Source: a virus
DNA: 64,000 nt
Reading direction: 5' to 3' (one strand)
Virus record (IMG/VR): IMGVR_UViG_3300025603_000009
Span: 1-64,000 of that record
Position numbers and translations under genes: made by a program
Part shown: positions 38,645-46,832 of the stretch, piece by piece
How the letters are laid out: every line of letters begins with the position of its first letter
Numbering within the stretch: position 1 is the first letter of the stretch
Notes under the pieces: model-generated
The model's database searches: none
Told to the model about the DNA's origin: nothing
What the model saw: only the letters and a program-made list of their open reading frames with translations

Positions 38645-38677
38645 TAAAAACATCTACAATATAAAATTGTAGATGTT
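38645..38677 (-). terminator. Late-block internal terminator
   Basis: On the - strand, a 12-bp perfect stem (38677-38666 with 38660-38649, AACATCTACAAT/ATTGTAGATGTT) with a 5-base loop is followed by a T-run (38650-38646). It lies between the 148-aa gene ending at 38707 and the holin-like gene. Confidence 0.75.
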
Positions 38678-38706
38678 AGTATTTTCTTTATGTTTATAGT
38701 AAAAAA

Positions 38707-39153
38707 CTATACTGGACAATCAAGAGGTTCGTAAATAGCTTCATCTTCATTAGGTGTAGTGTTTGTAAAACAAGTAACAATACCACTATTTTCATACAAA
38801 CTAGAAATATCTTCAGTTATTACAGCAGCAGGTAAATTATATGCAACATCCATGATAGGTTGTATATTAAATTTACAATTAGTAAAAAGACACTTTATTA
38901 CATCATAACTTAAAATTGTATTTAATTCTACGTCCGAAGTAATATAACCATCTTTAACAGAACGATAGACATTTAATCCATACATAACAGCAAGAAGTCT
39001 AATTAAAGCCCCTTTATTTATGCACGAACTTCCATTATATCCTTCATCAATATGGTGTTCTTTTAAATAATTTGCAACATCATTACGAACAATAGAAAAT
39101 AATTCAATCGCTTTGTTATCAATAGGTGTTAATAAACCGTAGTCAAAAAACAT
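38707..39153 (-). CDS. Hypothetical late protein (148 aa)
   Basis: A longer frame starts at a TTG (39162), but ATG at 39153 lies just after the stop of the upstream gene and gives MFFDYGLLTPIDNKAIELF, so I use it. The protein is mixed alpha/beta with several cysteines (NGSSCINKG and CLFTNCKFN) and an acidic C-terminus. It ends in TAG. No family recognised. It probably assists assembly or forms a minor part of the particle, given the flanking structural genes and the terminator downstream. Confidence 0.55.
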   Translation of the reverse strand: MFFDYGLLTPIDNKAIELFSIVRNDVANYLKEHHIDEGYNGSSCINKGALIRLLAVMYGLNVYRSVKDGYITSDVELNTILSYDVIKCLFTNCKFNIQPIMDVAYNLPAAVITEDISSLYENSGIVTCFTNTTPNEDEAIYEPLDCPV

Positions 39154-39155
39154 AA

Positions 39156-40739
39156 TTAACAATCTTTACATGGGTCAGTACAACAATAATTTTGTAATCC
39201 ACTAATTATACAAGCTAAATCTAAAATTTTGTTTAGAGTTACTGAATCAATATTTTGAAGTGCTTGTGAAAATATTTCATTGTCGTGCATAGTTAACAGA
39301 AAATAACCAGCACCACTTATAGCTAATGAACCTATATCATACATAGAATCACAACCAGAACAACCATCAGAACAGCCACAATCTCCTTGACCTATTGTTA
39401 TAGTTTTAGCTAAAAGACATTTTTGAAAATTACAATCTGCAACAAAATAATAATATTTAATAACTTCACCATTTGTCCATTTAATACGGTATACACCATC
39501 AGTTGGAGCAGTAAAAATAACAGTATCGTTAATATCATTAACAGTGTCAACAAGAACTTCAGCTATATTATTACTACTTAAATGTTGTTCTACTTTCCAT
39601 GTTGCACCATCTAAAGCATAATTTGTAATATTAAATGTATTACATTCACTACGTGTAATATTAAAGTTAGGGCAGATAACAATTGTTTTTGATGTTTGAC
39701 ATTTCATCATTGTTTGACCACTAAGTTTAAAATAAATTTCAGCTAAAACAACTACAGTACCATATTCAGTAGGCTCATAATTAAACAGTGTATTAGCATC
39801 ATTCCAAGCCCCAGGAGTACACGCTATATCTTCCATATCTTGAACTAATAACACTTCTCCAAAAGGCGAATAGATAGTATATACTACTTGAATAGCAGTA
39901 AACAAATATGCAGGAAGTGAAATACCTTCACCAGCATTAGTAATACGAACTTTCATTACTTTATCAAAATCCATAACCATACGGATTTTTAAATTTTCTC
40001 CAACTATTGCCCCACAATTTTCACTACAATTTGCACAAATTGAAAGAATACTTAATTCAGGAACTTGTGTTTCTTCAGGTACAGCAATATCAAGAATACA
40101 AGGTGTAGTTACTAAAGCGTTATTATCTTGTACGCTAAATTCGTAATTAGACTCACCTTTATCACATATAAGAAATTGATCACCATTTGTTTCAACAGCG
40201 TCAACATCAATTAATTTTTTATTCGCAGCTCCAGTAGAAGACGAGTTACAAATACGTAAATTATTTGTAAATGGTATACGGTATTTAACTACAGAAGCAT
40301 ACGCTTCAACAGAACTATTACCTTCAATATAAGGTGATTCAACTAATACAAGTTCAAATACAGGATGTTCTGCATGATTGTTAGCATCTTTACCTAAGTC
40401 ATAACCAGATATAGTAAATGTTTTTTCATAACTTACAACACCTAATTGTATCATTTCAATTTTAAATGTATGTTCATTTTGTAGTACCCAATTAGGTAAA
40501 ACAACCTGACAATAACCATTAACAAAACTGTGTACAAAAGCAGCAACAGTTGATATAGGGTCTGTTACAGCGGCAGTAGGAAAAGTGTCAGTATCGACAT
40601 CATCATTATTATAGATGACAGTATTATTTAATGTCATTCTACAAAAAAGATCCTGTATTGATACAGCATTAATAGTGCCTCCGCATAAATCGGAGGCACT
40701 ATCTTCAGCTGTTCTTTTAATACTAATATTTAAAACCAT
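39156..40739 (-). CDS. Beta-rich structural protein with Cys-rich C-terminus (527 aa)
   Basis: Nearly the whole protein is beta-rich with Ig-like strand patterns (VSYEKTFTISGYD, TVVVLAEIYFKLSGQ), typical of capsid-decorating or fibre proteins. The C-terminal 90 residues are unusual for an intracellularly made virion protein: they hold clustered cysteines (DCGCSDGCSGCDS and YCCTDPCKDC) that could bind metal or form disulfides after release. It lies between the 330-aa abundant structural protein and small late genes. A head-fibre or decoration role is inferred, not shown. Confidence 0.55.
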   Translation of the reverse strand: MVLNISIKRTAEDSASDLCGGTINAVSIQDLFCRMTLNNTVIYNNDDVDTDTFPTAAVTDPISTVAAFVHSFVNGYCQVVLPNWVLQNEHTFKIEMIQLGVVSYEKTFTISGYDLGKDANNHAEHPVFELVLVESPYIEGNSSVEAYASVVKYRIPFTNNLRICNSSSTGAANKKLIDVDAVETNGDQFLICDKGESNYEFSVQDNNALVTTPCILDIAVPEETQVPELSILSICANCSENCGAIVGENLKIRMVMDFDKVMKVRITNAGEGISLPAYLFTAIQVVYTIYSPFGEVLLVQDMEDIACTPGAWNDANTLFNYEPTEYGTVVVLAEIYFKLSGQTMMKCQTSKTIVICPNFNITRSECNTFNITNYALDGATWKVEQHLSSNNIAEVLVDTVNDINDTVIFTAPTDGVYRIKWTNGEVIKYYYFVADCNFQKCLLAKTITIGQGDCGCSDGCSGCDSMYDIGSLAISGAGYFLLTMHDNEIFSQALQNIDSVTLNKILDLACIISGLQNYCCTDPCKDC

Positions 40740-40748
40740 GACGGTAGA

Positions 40749-41741
40749 TTATGCAGCAGTTTCACTACCAGATTCCGGCTGTGCAGCAGAATCAGTTGCG
40801 AAAACAACAGCCATTAATGATTCAAAATTGGCTTGCGAAATAGTTGAAGCACCATTTGGCATAGCTACAACATATTCATTAAGAGCACCTGGTTGGTTAT
40901 TAATACCATTAAAATTAACAGTATTCCAACGAATCATATACAAATCATAAGTTCCAGTTAAACTTAAATTAGTCTCACGACTAAAATAAAATTCAGCTAG
41001 ATGTGTACGATTTCCTTGACCAAATTCAGGATTTGCGTAATTAATAAAATCTTTTACTTGTGCAACAGTACCAACACCAACAGTTCCTGCAACAGAGTTG
41101 CCTGCACCATCTTTAACAATATCTGCACTTTCAAGAATACCACCAAATCCAACATCAAAAGCAACACCTACGGCATTACCTGTAAATGAAATACCATCAG
41201 CAGCTACAACAGCCGCAGTTACAGTAATGTCAATGAGTGCATTAATCTTTGCTACCAAAGCAGCAAGAATAACAGCAGCATCATCGCCAGTTTTTACAGT
41301 GTAACTTGCGTTCCATTTACGTCTACCACCTTGACCAGGAGATAAAAGACCCGTACTACGATCAATAACTCTAATATATGCTTCATCACCTGCTACAAGA
41401 GTAGGTAAATTTAATGAAGGTGTTCCTGTACCATCGTCACCAAGAAAATCTACTTGAGCAAGCCCAGCAACATAAGTCTTAGCATTATAATTAGCACCAA
41501 TACGTACAATTGGATCAGAAAGAGAGGCACCACCACCAGGTTTACCTACAGCAAACTGAATCGCTTTTACGTCATTAAGACTTGTAGAGGGTGTTTCCAA
41601 CGCTGGAACAACCACACCTTTATCATTAATGATAGCTAATGCACCAGGTGCTAAAAGATCAATTTCATTAATACCTGAAATTACACCTCCACCTGTTTTA
41701 GCTAAATACGCCACATTGTTTAAAACGTGAATTTTGTTCAT
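40749..41741 (-). CDS. Putative auxiliary capsid / abundant virion protein (330 aa)
   Basis: An Ala/Gly/Val-rich protein with low lysine content and more G+C in its codons than neighbouring genes, as expected for a highly expressed structural protein. It begins with MNKIHVLNNVAYLAKTGGGV and has a beta-rich body (VLAALVAKINALIDITVTAA, ADGISFTGNAVGVAFDVGFG). No transmembrane or catalytic motif. Its place shortly downstream of the major capsid gene fits the auxiliary capsid proteins found in crAss-like virions; another virion role is possible. Mass spectrometry of virions would settle abundance. Confidence 0.5.
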   Translation of the reverse strand: MNKIHVLNNVAYLAKTGGGVISGINEIDLLAPGALAIINDKGVVVPALETPSTSLNDVKAIQFAVGKPGGGASLSDPIVRIGANYNAKTYVAGLAQVDFLGDDGTGTPSLNLPTLVAGDEAYIRVIDRSTGLLSPGQGGRRKWNASYTVKTGDDAAVILAALVAKINALIDITVTAAVVAADGISFTGNAVGVAFDVGFGGILESADIVKDGAGNSVAGTVGVGTVAQVKDFINYANPEFGQGNRTHLAEFYFSRETNLSLTGTYDLYMIRWNTVNFNGINNQPGALNEYVVAMPNGASTISQANFESLMAVVFATDSAAQPESGSETAA

Positions 41742-41761
41742 AATAAAATAATTTTATACTG

Positions 41762-42844
41762 TTAAGAGTTAAATACATTTTCTTGAACAAACGCTTCATA
41801 ACCACTACCTTTTTTTAAAGCAATGATTTTTTGAGCGACATTTTCAACTATCTTTCTAGATACATTTGTAGATAACTCAGGGTTCAAACCTAAAGATAAC
41901 GAAATAGGCATCGGTTTCCTAATATAATCTATCGTAGCTTCTCTAACTACGAAATCAGGTGTGTGATGAACACTAAGTTGATTAATATTTAAATTAGACA
42001 CGGGTGAAGACCAAATTGTTTTTGTAAGACTAAATTTAAGTGTACCTCTTATATCATTTATTTCAGTTAATCTATTAAGAGATTCTAATTTTTTTTCAGT
42101 AATAGTATCTTTATATTGAGACAATATAAGCGATCTACTAGCTGTAGTAACTATTTCTTGATCATCACCAGTACCAGAAGTAGCACTAAATGAACCTTGA
42201 TCGGGACCAATTATAATAAAAGTATTAGGATAATGTGTACCCCTCCAATATTCCCAATGCGCTTCATAACCATCTAATAAATTTATATCGTTAAGAATTA
42301 AATCTATTAATACAAATTTTTGTTTATTATCTCCAAAGCCTCCACTTAAATTAGTATAATTATCAATTGAAAATAAAATATCTTGTGATTCACCTTGTGG
42401 AGTATATGCGAGGGTATAACCATCAAATTTAGCAACATTATCTTCAAACACTAAAGAAGAATAATGTAGTTCAACATTATTTCTATTAGTGGCAACGTTT
42501 AATGTACTACCACATTTATACTGAAGATCACTAGATATATCTTCTAACAAGTGTAAATAATTAGAGGGTAGCTGACCAGCCACCCTCTTATCATTTATAT
42601 AGTATAAACTAATTGGATAATCTAATACGTACAAAGTCTGTAAATCATCTAATCTTTTTTGAGAACTATCTATAGTAGTTTTATCAGGCGTATTAGCAGG
42701 TGCAAGACGTTGACGAATAAAATCTAATTGACCTTGTGTAAAAAACCAATCTTTTTCTTCAGGTCTTATATTACCTACAGATTTAGACATTACCTCTTGA
42801 ATTTTAAGGTCTAAATCAACGTGCATTTCAAAAACAGTATACAT
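41762..42844 (-). CDS. Conserved crAss-like structural protein (360 aa)
   Basis: Mixed alpha/beta. The N-terminal part (VDLDLKIQEVMSKSVGNIRP followed by EEKDWFFTQGQLDFIRQRL) and the C-terminal signature DYIRKPMPISLSLGLNPELS, followed by IVENVAQKIIALKKG, recur in proteins encoded just after the major capsid genes of crAss-like phages. A ring, connector or portal-vertex role is likely from position; I cannot say which. It is 10 bases from the 367-aa gene upstream, which suggests one complex. Confidence 0.6.
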   Translation of the reverse strand: MYTVFEMHVDLDLKIQEVMSKSVGNIRPEEKDWFFTQGQLDFIRQRLAPANTPDKTTIDSSQKRLDDLQTLYVLDYPISLYYINDKRVAGQLPSNYLHLLEDISSDLQYKCGSTLNVATNRNNVELHYSSLVFEDNVAKFDGYTLAYTPQGESQDILFSIDNYTNLSGGFGDNKQKFVLIDLILNDINLLDGYEAHWEYWRGTHYPNTFIIIGPDQGSFSATSGTGDDQEIVTTASRSLILSQYKDTITEKKLESLNRLTEINDIRGTLKFSLTKTIWSSPVSNLNINQLSVHHTPDFVVREATIDYIRKPMPISLSLGLNPELSTNVSRKIVENVAQKIIALKKGSGYEAFVQENVFNS

Positions 42845-42854
42845 AGTATTTTAA

Positions 42855-43958
42855 TTACTCAGGATTAAAAGATTTTTTAGCAGTTTTATTAGAGTGTTTA
42901 GTAGTATCAGTGCCGTCAAAAATTATTTCTTTAACAACGGGTAAATCATTAACTACATCCTCTTTTATTTTATCAAGTACTTCATTACCTGTAGTAGATT
43001 TAACCTTTACTGCTTTAATATTTCCATCATCTGTTAAAGATAATTGTGCAGGAACTGTAGGTGGATTACTAGATAATTCATCATTAAGTTTTAATCTAGT
43101 TAAAACAATAGATATAATTGGATCGTCTGCTTGTGTTTTAAACTTAGCAATTAACTCAGCAATAGAAGTTGATATAGTTTCAGTACCATACTGTATAATT
43201 TCAGTATTCGGAACTTGAGTAATAATTTTAGCGTCTACAGCATTTTGAATTGCAGCTTTATAAATCAAATCTTTGTCATTAGCAATAATAACAAAGTTTT
43301 TTGATTTTGTAATAGCTAAATCTTGACACAAAACAGTTAGATTTTCTTCTAATACATTCTTATATTTAGCATTATCAGGTGCAAGTAATCGCATACCGAT
43401 AACAATATTTCTAAGCATTTTATTATCATTTGCTATTTCAAGATACTTTGCCATCGCCTGTGAACGGAGTTCAGTAATCTTTCTAGCGGCAGCATTTTTG
43501 GCGTCAATAGAATCCATATAAAAACGAATTTTTTCAGACTTGTGCTGTTCTTGTGGTGTGTTAGCTACACGACCATACACTAAACAATATCTCCAAAGTA
43601 CATAATCTGCAATATTTAAAGGTTTGCCAAATTCATGCTTATTTTCTTCATTTGCACTTTCTCCTAGAGAAGCATTTTTAGTGTCTGTATAACTGAACCC
43701 AGTTTCAAGAAGTAATCCTTCAACTGGTACAATTTTACCAATATTTGCCCAATAATCAGAAACAGCTTTTTCCCACCTATCACTAGAAGGGCGTGTATCA
43801 ATTATCTTTACAAGATATTTATTCTCTTCTTCGTATGTAAGAGGACGTGTTTTTGTAAAAGATGCACCTATTTTTTGAACAGGTTCAATATGTTCTTGTC
43901 CAGGAAGAAAAGAACGACGACGTAAAAGTATATTAACTTTTTTAGACTTATTAATCAT
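42855..43958 (-). CDS. Conserved late protein near capsid genes (367 aa)
   Basis: Basic N-terminus (NKSKKVNILLRRRSFLPGQE), a helical middle with many charged residues (NAAARKITELRSQAMAKYLE), a segment with beta strands (KNFVIIANDKDLIYKAA), and a basic C-terminal tail. No known enzymatic motif. It follows the major capsid protein after a terminator hairpin and lies directly before the 360-aa structural gene. It is most likely a virion or assembly protein of Crassvirales; family assignment is by position and style. Confidence 0.55.
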   Translation of the reverse strand: MINKSKKVNILLRRRSFLPGQEHIEPVQKIGASFTKTRPLTYEEENKYLVKIIDTRPSSDRWEKAVSDYWANIGKIVPVEGLLLETGFSYTDTKNASLGESANEENKHEFGKPLNIADYVLWRYCLVYGRVANTPQEQHKSEKIRFYMDSIDAKNAAARKITELRSQAMAKYLEIANDNKMLRNIVIGMRLLAPDNAKYKNVLEENLTVLCQDLAITKSKNFVIIANDKDLIYKAAIQNAVDAKIITQVPNTEIIQYGTETISTSIAELIAKFKTQADDPIISIVLTRLKLNDELSSNPPTVPAQLSLTDDGNIKAVKVKSTTGNEVLDKIKEDVVNDLPVVKEIIFDGTDTTKHSNKTAKKSFNPE

Positions 43959-43976
43959 TGTCTTTATATTAAAAGT

Positions 43977-44007
43977 AAAAAATAGAGGCGTATTTCTACG
44001 CCTCTAT
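43977..44007 (-). terminator. Terminator after the major capsid protein gene
   Basis: On the - strand, an 11-bp perfect stem (44007-43997 with 43992-43982, ATAGAGGCGTA/TACGCCTCTAT) with a GAAA tetraloop is followed by T6. It lies 22 bases after the capsid stop codon. It would leave the capsid gene overexpressed relative to downstream genes, which matches its stoichiometry. Confidence 0.85.
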
Positions 44008-44028
44008 AATGAATAATTAAACTATAAA

Positions 44029-45501
44029 TTAGAATGTTTCAATGTCACACTCTAAGTTGAAACAGTGAGTTGCACGATTAATGCAAATACCCTTAGAACT
44101 TAAAAAGTGTACACTTGACATATCTTGATCGGTTGCTATGTTATTAACAGCATTACCACCAAAATCATATGGCGTATCAGCCATACCGTGAAGAACACCA
44201 GTCTTCATTGAACGTCCACGTTCTGTAGCCATTTGAACATTACGAACACCGTCGTAATTACTCATATCTAAGAACACCATACGATAAGACTCAAGAGGCT
44301 TACCCGATTCAGGGTGTAAATTAGATTTTTGAGCACGTCCACCTTGATCAAAAAGAGGAATTTTCTTAACAGTAATGGTATGACCATCTACGTGACGGTA
44401 CGTACTAAAGTAAGCACCATACACCATATCATAGCCTTGTCCTGTAACAAACTTATCACCGACATTAGACTGCTTAACCATTTCAAATCCACTACCATCT
44501 TCTTTAATAGCACGATCAAATTCTTCAGCACCACCTTCTCCAGTAAACAAAACAACATTCATTTGACCTGTATCAGTCGCTCCGTACATAACGTCTGTAA
44601 CAGTATTTTTCAGCTTACGTAAAGTAAGACGAGAATATGTATCGTTATTAGGAATTTGATCTAGTACACCTGCACCAATTGGAATAGGCTTACCAGTCTT
44701 TTTATCTCTTTGCGGAATAGTACCATCTGCAAGTCTGTTATAACGAGAATACCAATAATGTTCTTCACACGCTTGTTTCCAGTTTAACATATGTTGCCAC
44801 CGTTCAAAATCAATCCACTTACTAGTCTTTTTACCGTTAATATTAAATTCAACAGTTACATACTTGTTGTTAATATTACCAGCAATACCATAAGACTTAC
44901 GTAGAATTGATATTTGGTTCTTCATTTTTCCAGGAGTAACTACATTACTCTCATTTCCAAACGATAGAGATTGTGCTACAGGAGCACCACCAACCATACC
45001 CCAAGTATTCCCAGAAGCAAGTTCAGAAGGATTACAATAAGCACTAGCATCACCATTGGCAAGAATCAGTGTGTATTGCCACCCACCAGGAACTTGTTCA
45101 CGATTACGAATAAGTGCTTGAGTATTTTCAGGAGACTCAATCATATGTTGATCACGAAGCCAATTTGTCTTAAACACAACAAAAAATTCTGTGTGATTAA
45201 GTCCAGGTTTATCACTAGCACCATATGAATTAGAAACTACAATATCTGTAGTTTTAAGACGGTTAAAAGTATCCCATTCGTACTCAATATCATTAAGTTC
45301 AACGGGTTTTATACCACCTTTTTGACCTTCTGTTAGGAAAGACAATGGAAATCTTTTATCTTCACGACCTGCAAGGTGTGTGATTACAGGATTTATCTTA
45401 TCGGGCTTTGTTAACAATGCACGTGTAAGTGTATCCTGATCTGTAAAAGACGAACCATCATAACCATCGCTATAAAGGACACGAGCTGTATTACTAGACA
45501 T
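44029..45501 (-). CDS. Major capsid protein (HK97 fold, crAss-like)
   Basis: A 490-residue protein with the sequence style of crAss-like major capsid proteins: DKINPVITHLAGREDKRFPL, SFGNESNVVTPGKMKNQISI, and the C-terminal HGMADTPYDFGGNAVNN followed by HFLSSKGICINRATHCFNL. The HK97-fold shell protein forms the icosahedral head. Codons are richer in C-ending triplets than in the neighbouring genes, as expected for very high expression. It lies 28 bases after the scaffold-like gene and is followed by a strong terminator. Order portal, scaffold, capsid is as in the group. Confidence 0.9.
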   Translation of the reverse strand: MSSNTARVLYSDGYDGSSFTDQDTLTRALLTKPDKINPVITHLAGREDKRFPLSFLTEGQKGGIKPVELNDIEYEWDTFNRLKTTDIVVSNSYGASDKPGLNHTEFFVVFKTNWLRDQHMIESPENTQALIRNREQVPGGWQYTLILANGDASAYCNPSELASGNTWGMVGGAPVAQSLSFGNESNVVTPGKMKNQISILRKSYGIAGNINNKYVTVEFNINGKKTSKWIDFERWQHMLNWKQACEEHYWYSRYNRLADGTIPQRDKKTGKPIPIGAGVLDQIPNNDTYSRLTLRKLKNTVTDVMYGATDTGQMNVVLFTGEGGAEEFDRAIKEDGSGFEMVKQSNVGDKFVTGQGYDMVYGAYFSTYRHVDGHTITVKKIPLFDQGGRAQKSNLHPESGKPLESYRMVFLDMSNYDGVRNVQMATERGRSMKTGVLHGMADTPYDFGGNAVNNIATDQDMSSVHFLSSKGICINRATHCFNLECDIETF

Positions 45502-45528
45502 TTTTTAAGTTTTAAAATTAATATTCAA

Positions 45529-46761
45529 TTATAAAAATTTGCCAAGATCGACATCATCTAGGCTTAACAAGCCTTCAGGATTTTGACGTGATTGACTTTG
45601 AGTAGAAGTAGATTTACTTAGAAGTTCTCTAAGAGATTTTACTTTTTCTTTTTGAGCTAAATCTTTTGCTAAATCTGCAACACTCAATTTTTTAAACAAT
45701 AGATAATCCATCATAATAGCATCTTCATCACTAAGATTTTGATAGTCAAGTCTAGCTTGACTATTACCGTTAGCATCAACAGAAGAAGCACGATACTTAT
45801 GAAACGTATCAGCAGTAGTTTTATCTAATTTTATAGTACCCGCAGTAGTAACAATTTGACCACTTTTAACTTTAGCTTCTTGAGCTAACCAGTAATCTTT
45901 AATTTGTTTTGTTTCTGCTTGTTGACTTAATGCAATCTGACTTTCTTGAGCAGCCATCTTTTGTGCATCTATACCAACTAATTCTTTTTTAGCATTTGTA
46001 GCTTCAATAAAGGAATCTTTAGTTTCTACAATATTTGTAGCTACTGTACTAGCAAGTTCTTTAGGAATACCTCTAGCAACTAAAGAATCAACAATAATAG
46101 ATTTATGTTGAGCAGTATCTTCTTTTGCAATATTTACACTATTCCAATCTTTACTTCCTGATAAATCTTCAAGTTTTCCACCTGTAGCAAGTGTAGTATA
46201 AATTCTACGAAATTGCGGATGTGAATCTAAAAGAGAATCTATACCACTTTGTCTTTGTGATATAGAATAATCTGATAAGTAATCTTTTACACTAGTGTAT
46301 TTTTTAGGTGCATTATTTTCATCTAAAGGACTAAAACCAAGATTGCTGCTAAGAGCTTTAAGTGTTTTATCAAGACCAGTACTATCGCTAGTATCAACAT
46401 CCTTACCAAACTCTTTTTCCAGTGTGTCAATGTCTGCCAAAACAGTACCATTTGCATCAACAGCGTTTCCTTTATCATCAAATTTAATAGCTTTGTATTT
46501 CTTTAAAATACTATCACGAAATTTATCTTCTGCAGATTTATTATCGTCACTATCATCATCGTTGTTACTGTCACCATCATCGTTAGACGCTGTATATTCA
46601 GTACCATCAATGTTTACGCGTTGACCTTCTACATTTTTATATGTACCATCATCGTTTTTACTAACACCTTCACCAAGTGAAGAATCATCTTCATTACCTG
46701 TATCAAGTGTATCTATAAGACCGTCAAGGTCTAAACCATCCAAATCTATTTCTTCTGACAT
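45529..46761 (-). CDS. Scaffold-like acidic protein (410 aa)
   Basis: A longer frame begins at a TTG (46767), but the ATG at 46761 gives MSEEIDLDGLDLDGLIDTLD and is the likely start. The N-terminal 110 residues are extremely acidic with Asp/Asn runs. The centre and C-terminus are helical and Gln/Ala/Lys-rich, ending SLDDVDLGKFL, resembling the capsid-binding tail of scaffolding proteins. Position between portal and major capsid genes and the lack of any catalytic motif support a head-assembly scaffold. Known family behaviour: scaffolds are removed before DNA packaging. Confidence 0.7.
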   Translation of the reverse strand: MSEEIDLDGLDLDGLIDTLDTGNEDDSSLGEGVSKNDDGTYKNVEGQRVNIDGTEYTASNDDGDSNNDDDSDDNKSAEDKFRDSILKKYKAIKFDDKGNAVDANGTVLADIDTLEKEFGKDVDTSDSTGLDKTLKALSSNLGFSPLDENNAPKKYTSVKDYLSDYSISQRQSGIDSLLDSHPQFRRIYTTLATGGKLEDLSGSKDWNSVNIAKEDTAQHKSIIVDSLVARGIPKELASTVATNIVETKDSFIEATNAKKELVGIDAQKMAAQESQIALSQQAETKQIKDYWLAQEAKVKSGQIVTTAGTIKLDKTTADTFHKYRASSVDANGNSQARLDYQNLSDEDAIMMDYLLFKKLSVADLAKDLAQKEKVKSLRELLSKSTSTQSQSRQNPEGLLSLDDVDLGKFL

Positions 46762-46832
46762 AATCAAATATATTACTTTATGTTTTTATATGAAACTTAT
46801 AGTGTATTAAACTCCTAGTATATAAATCATGC

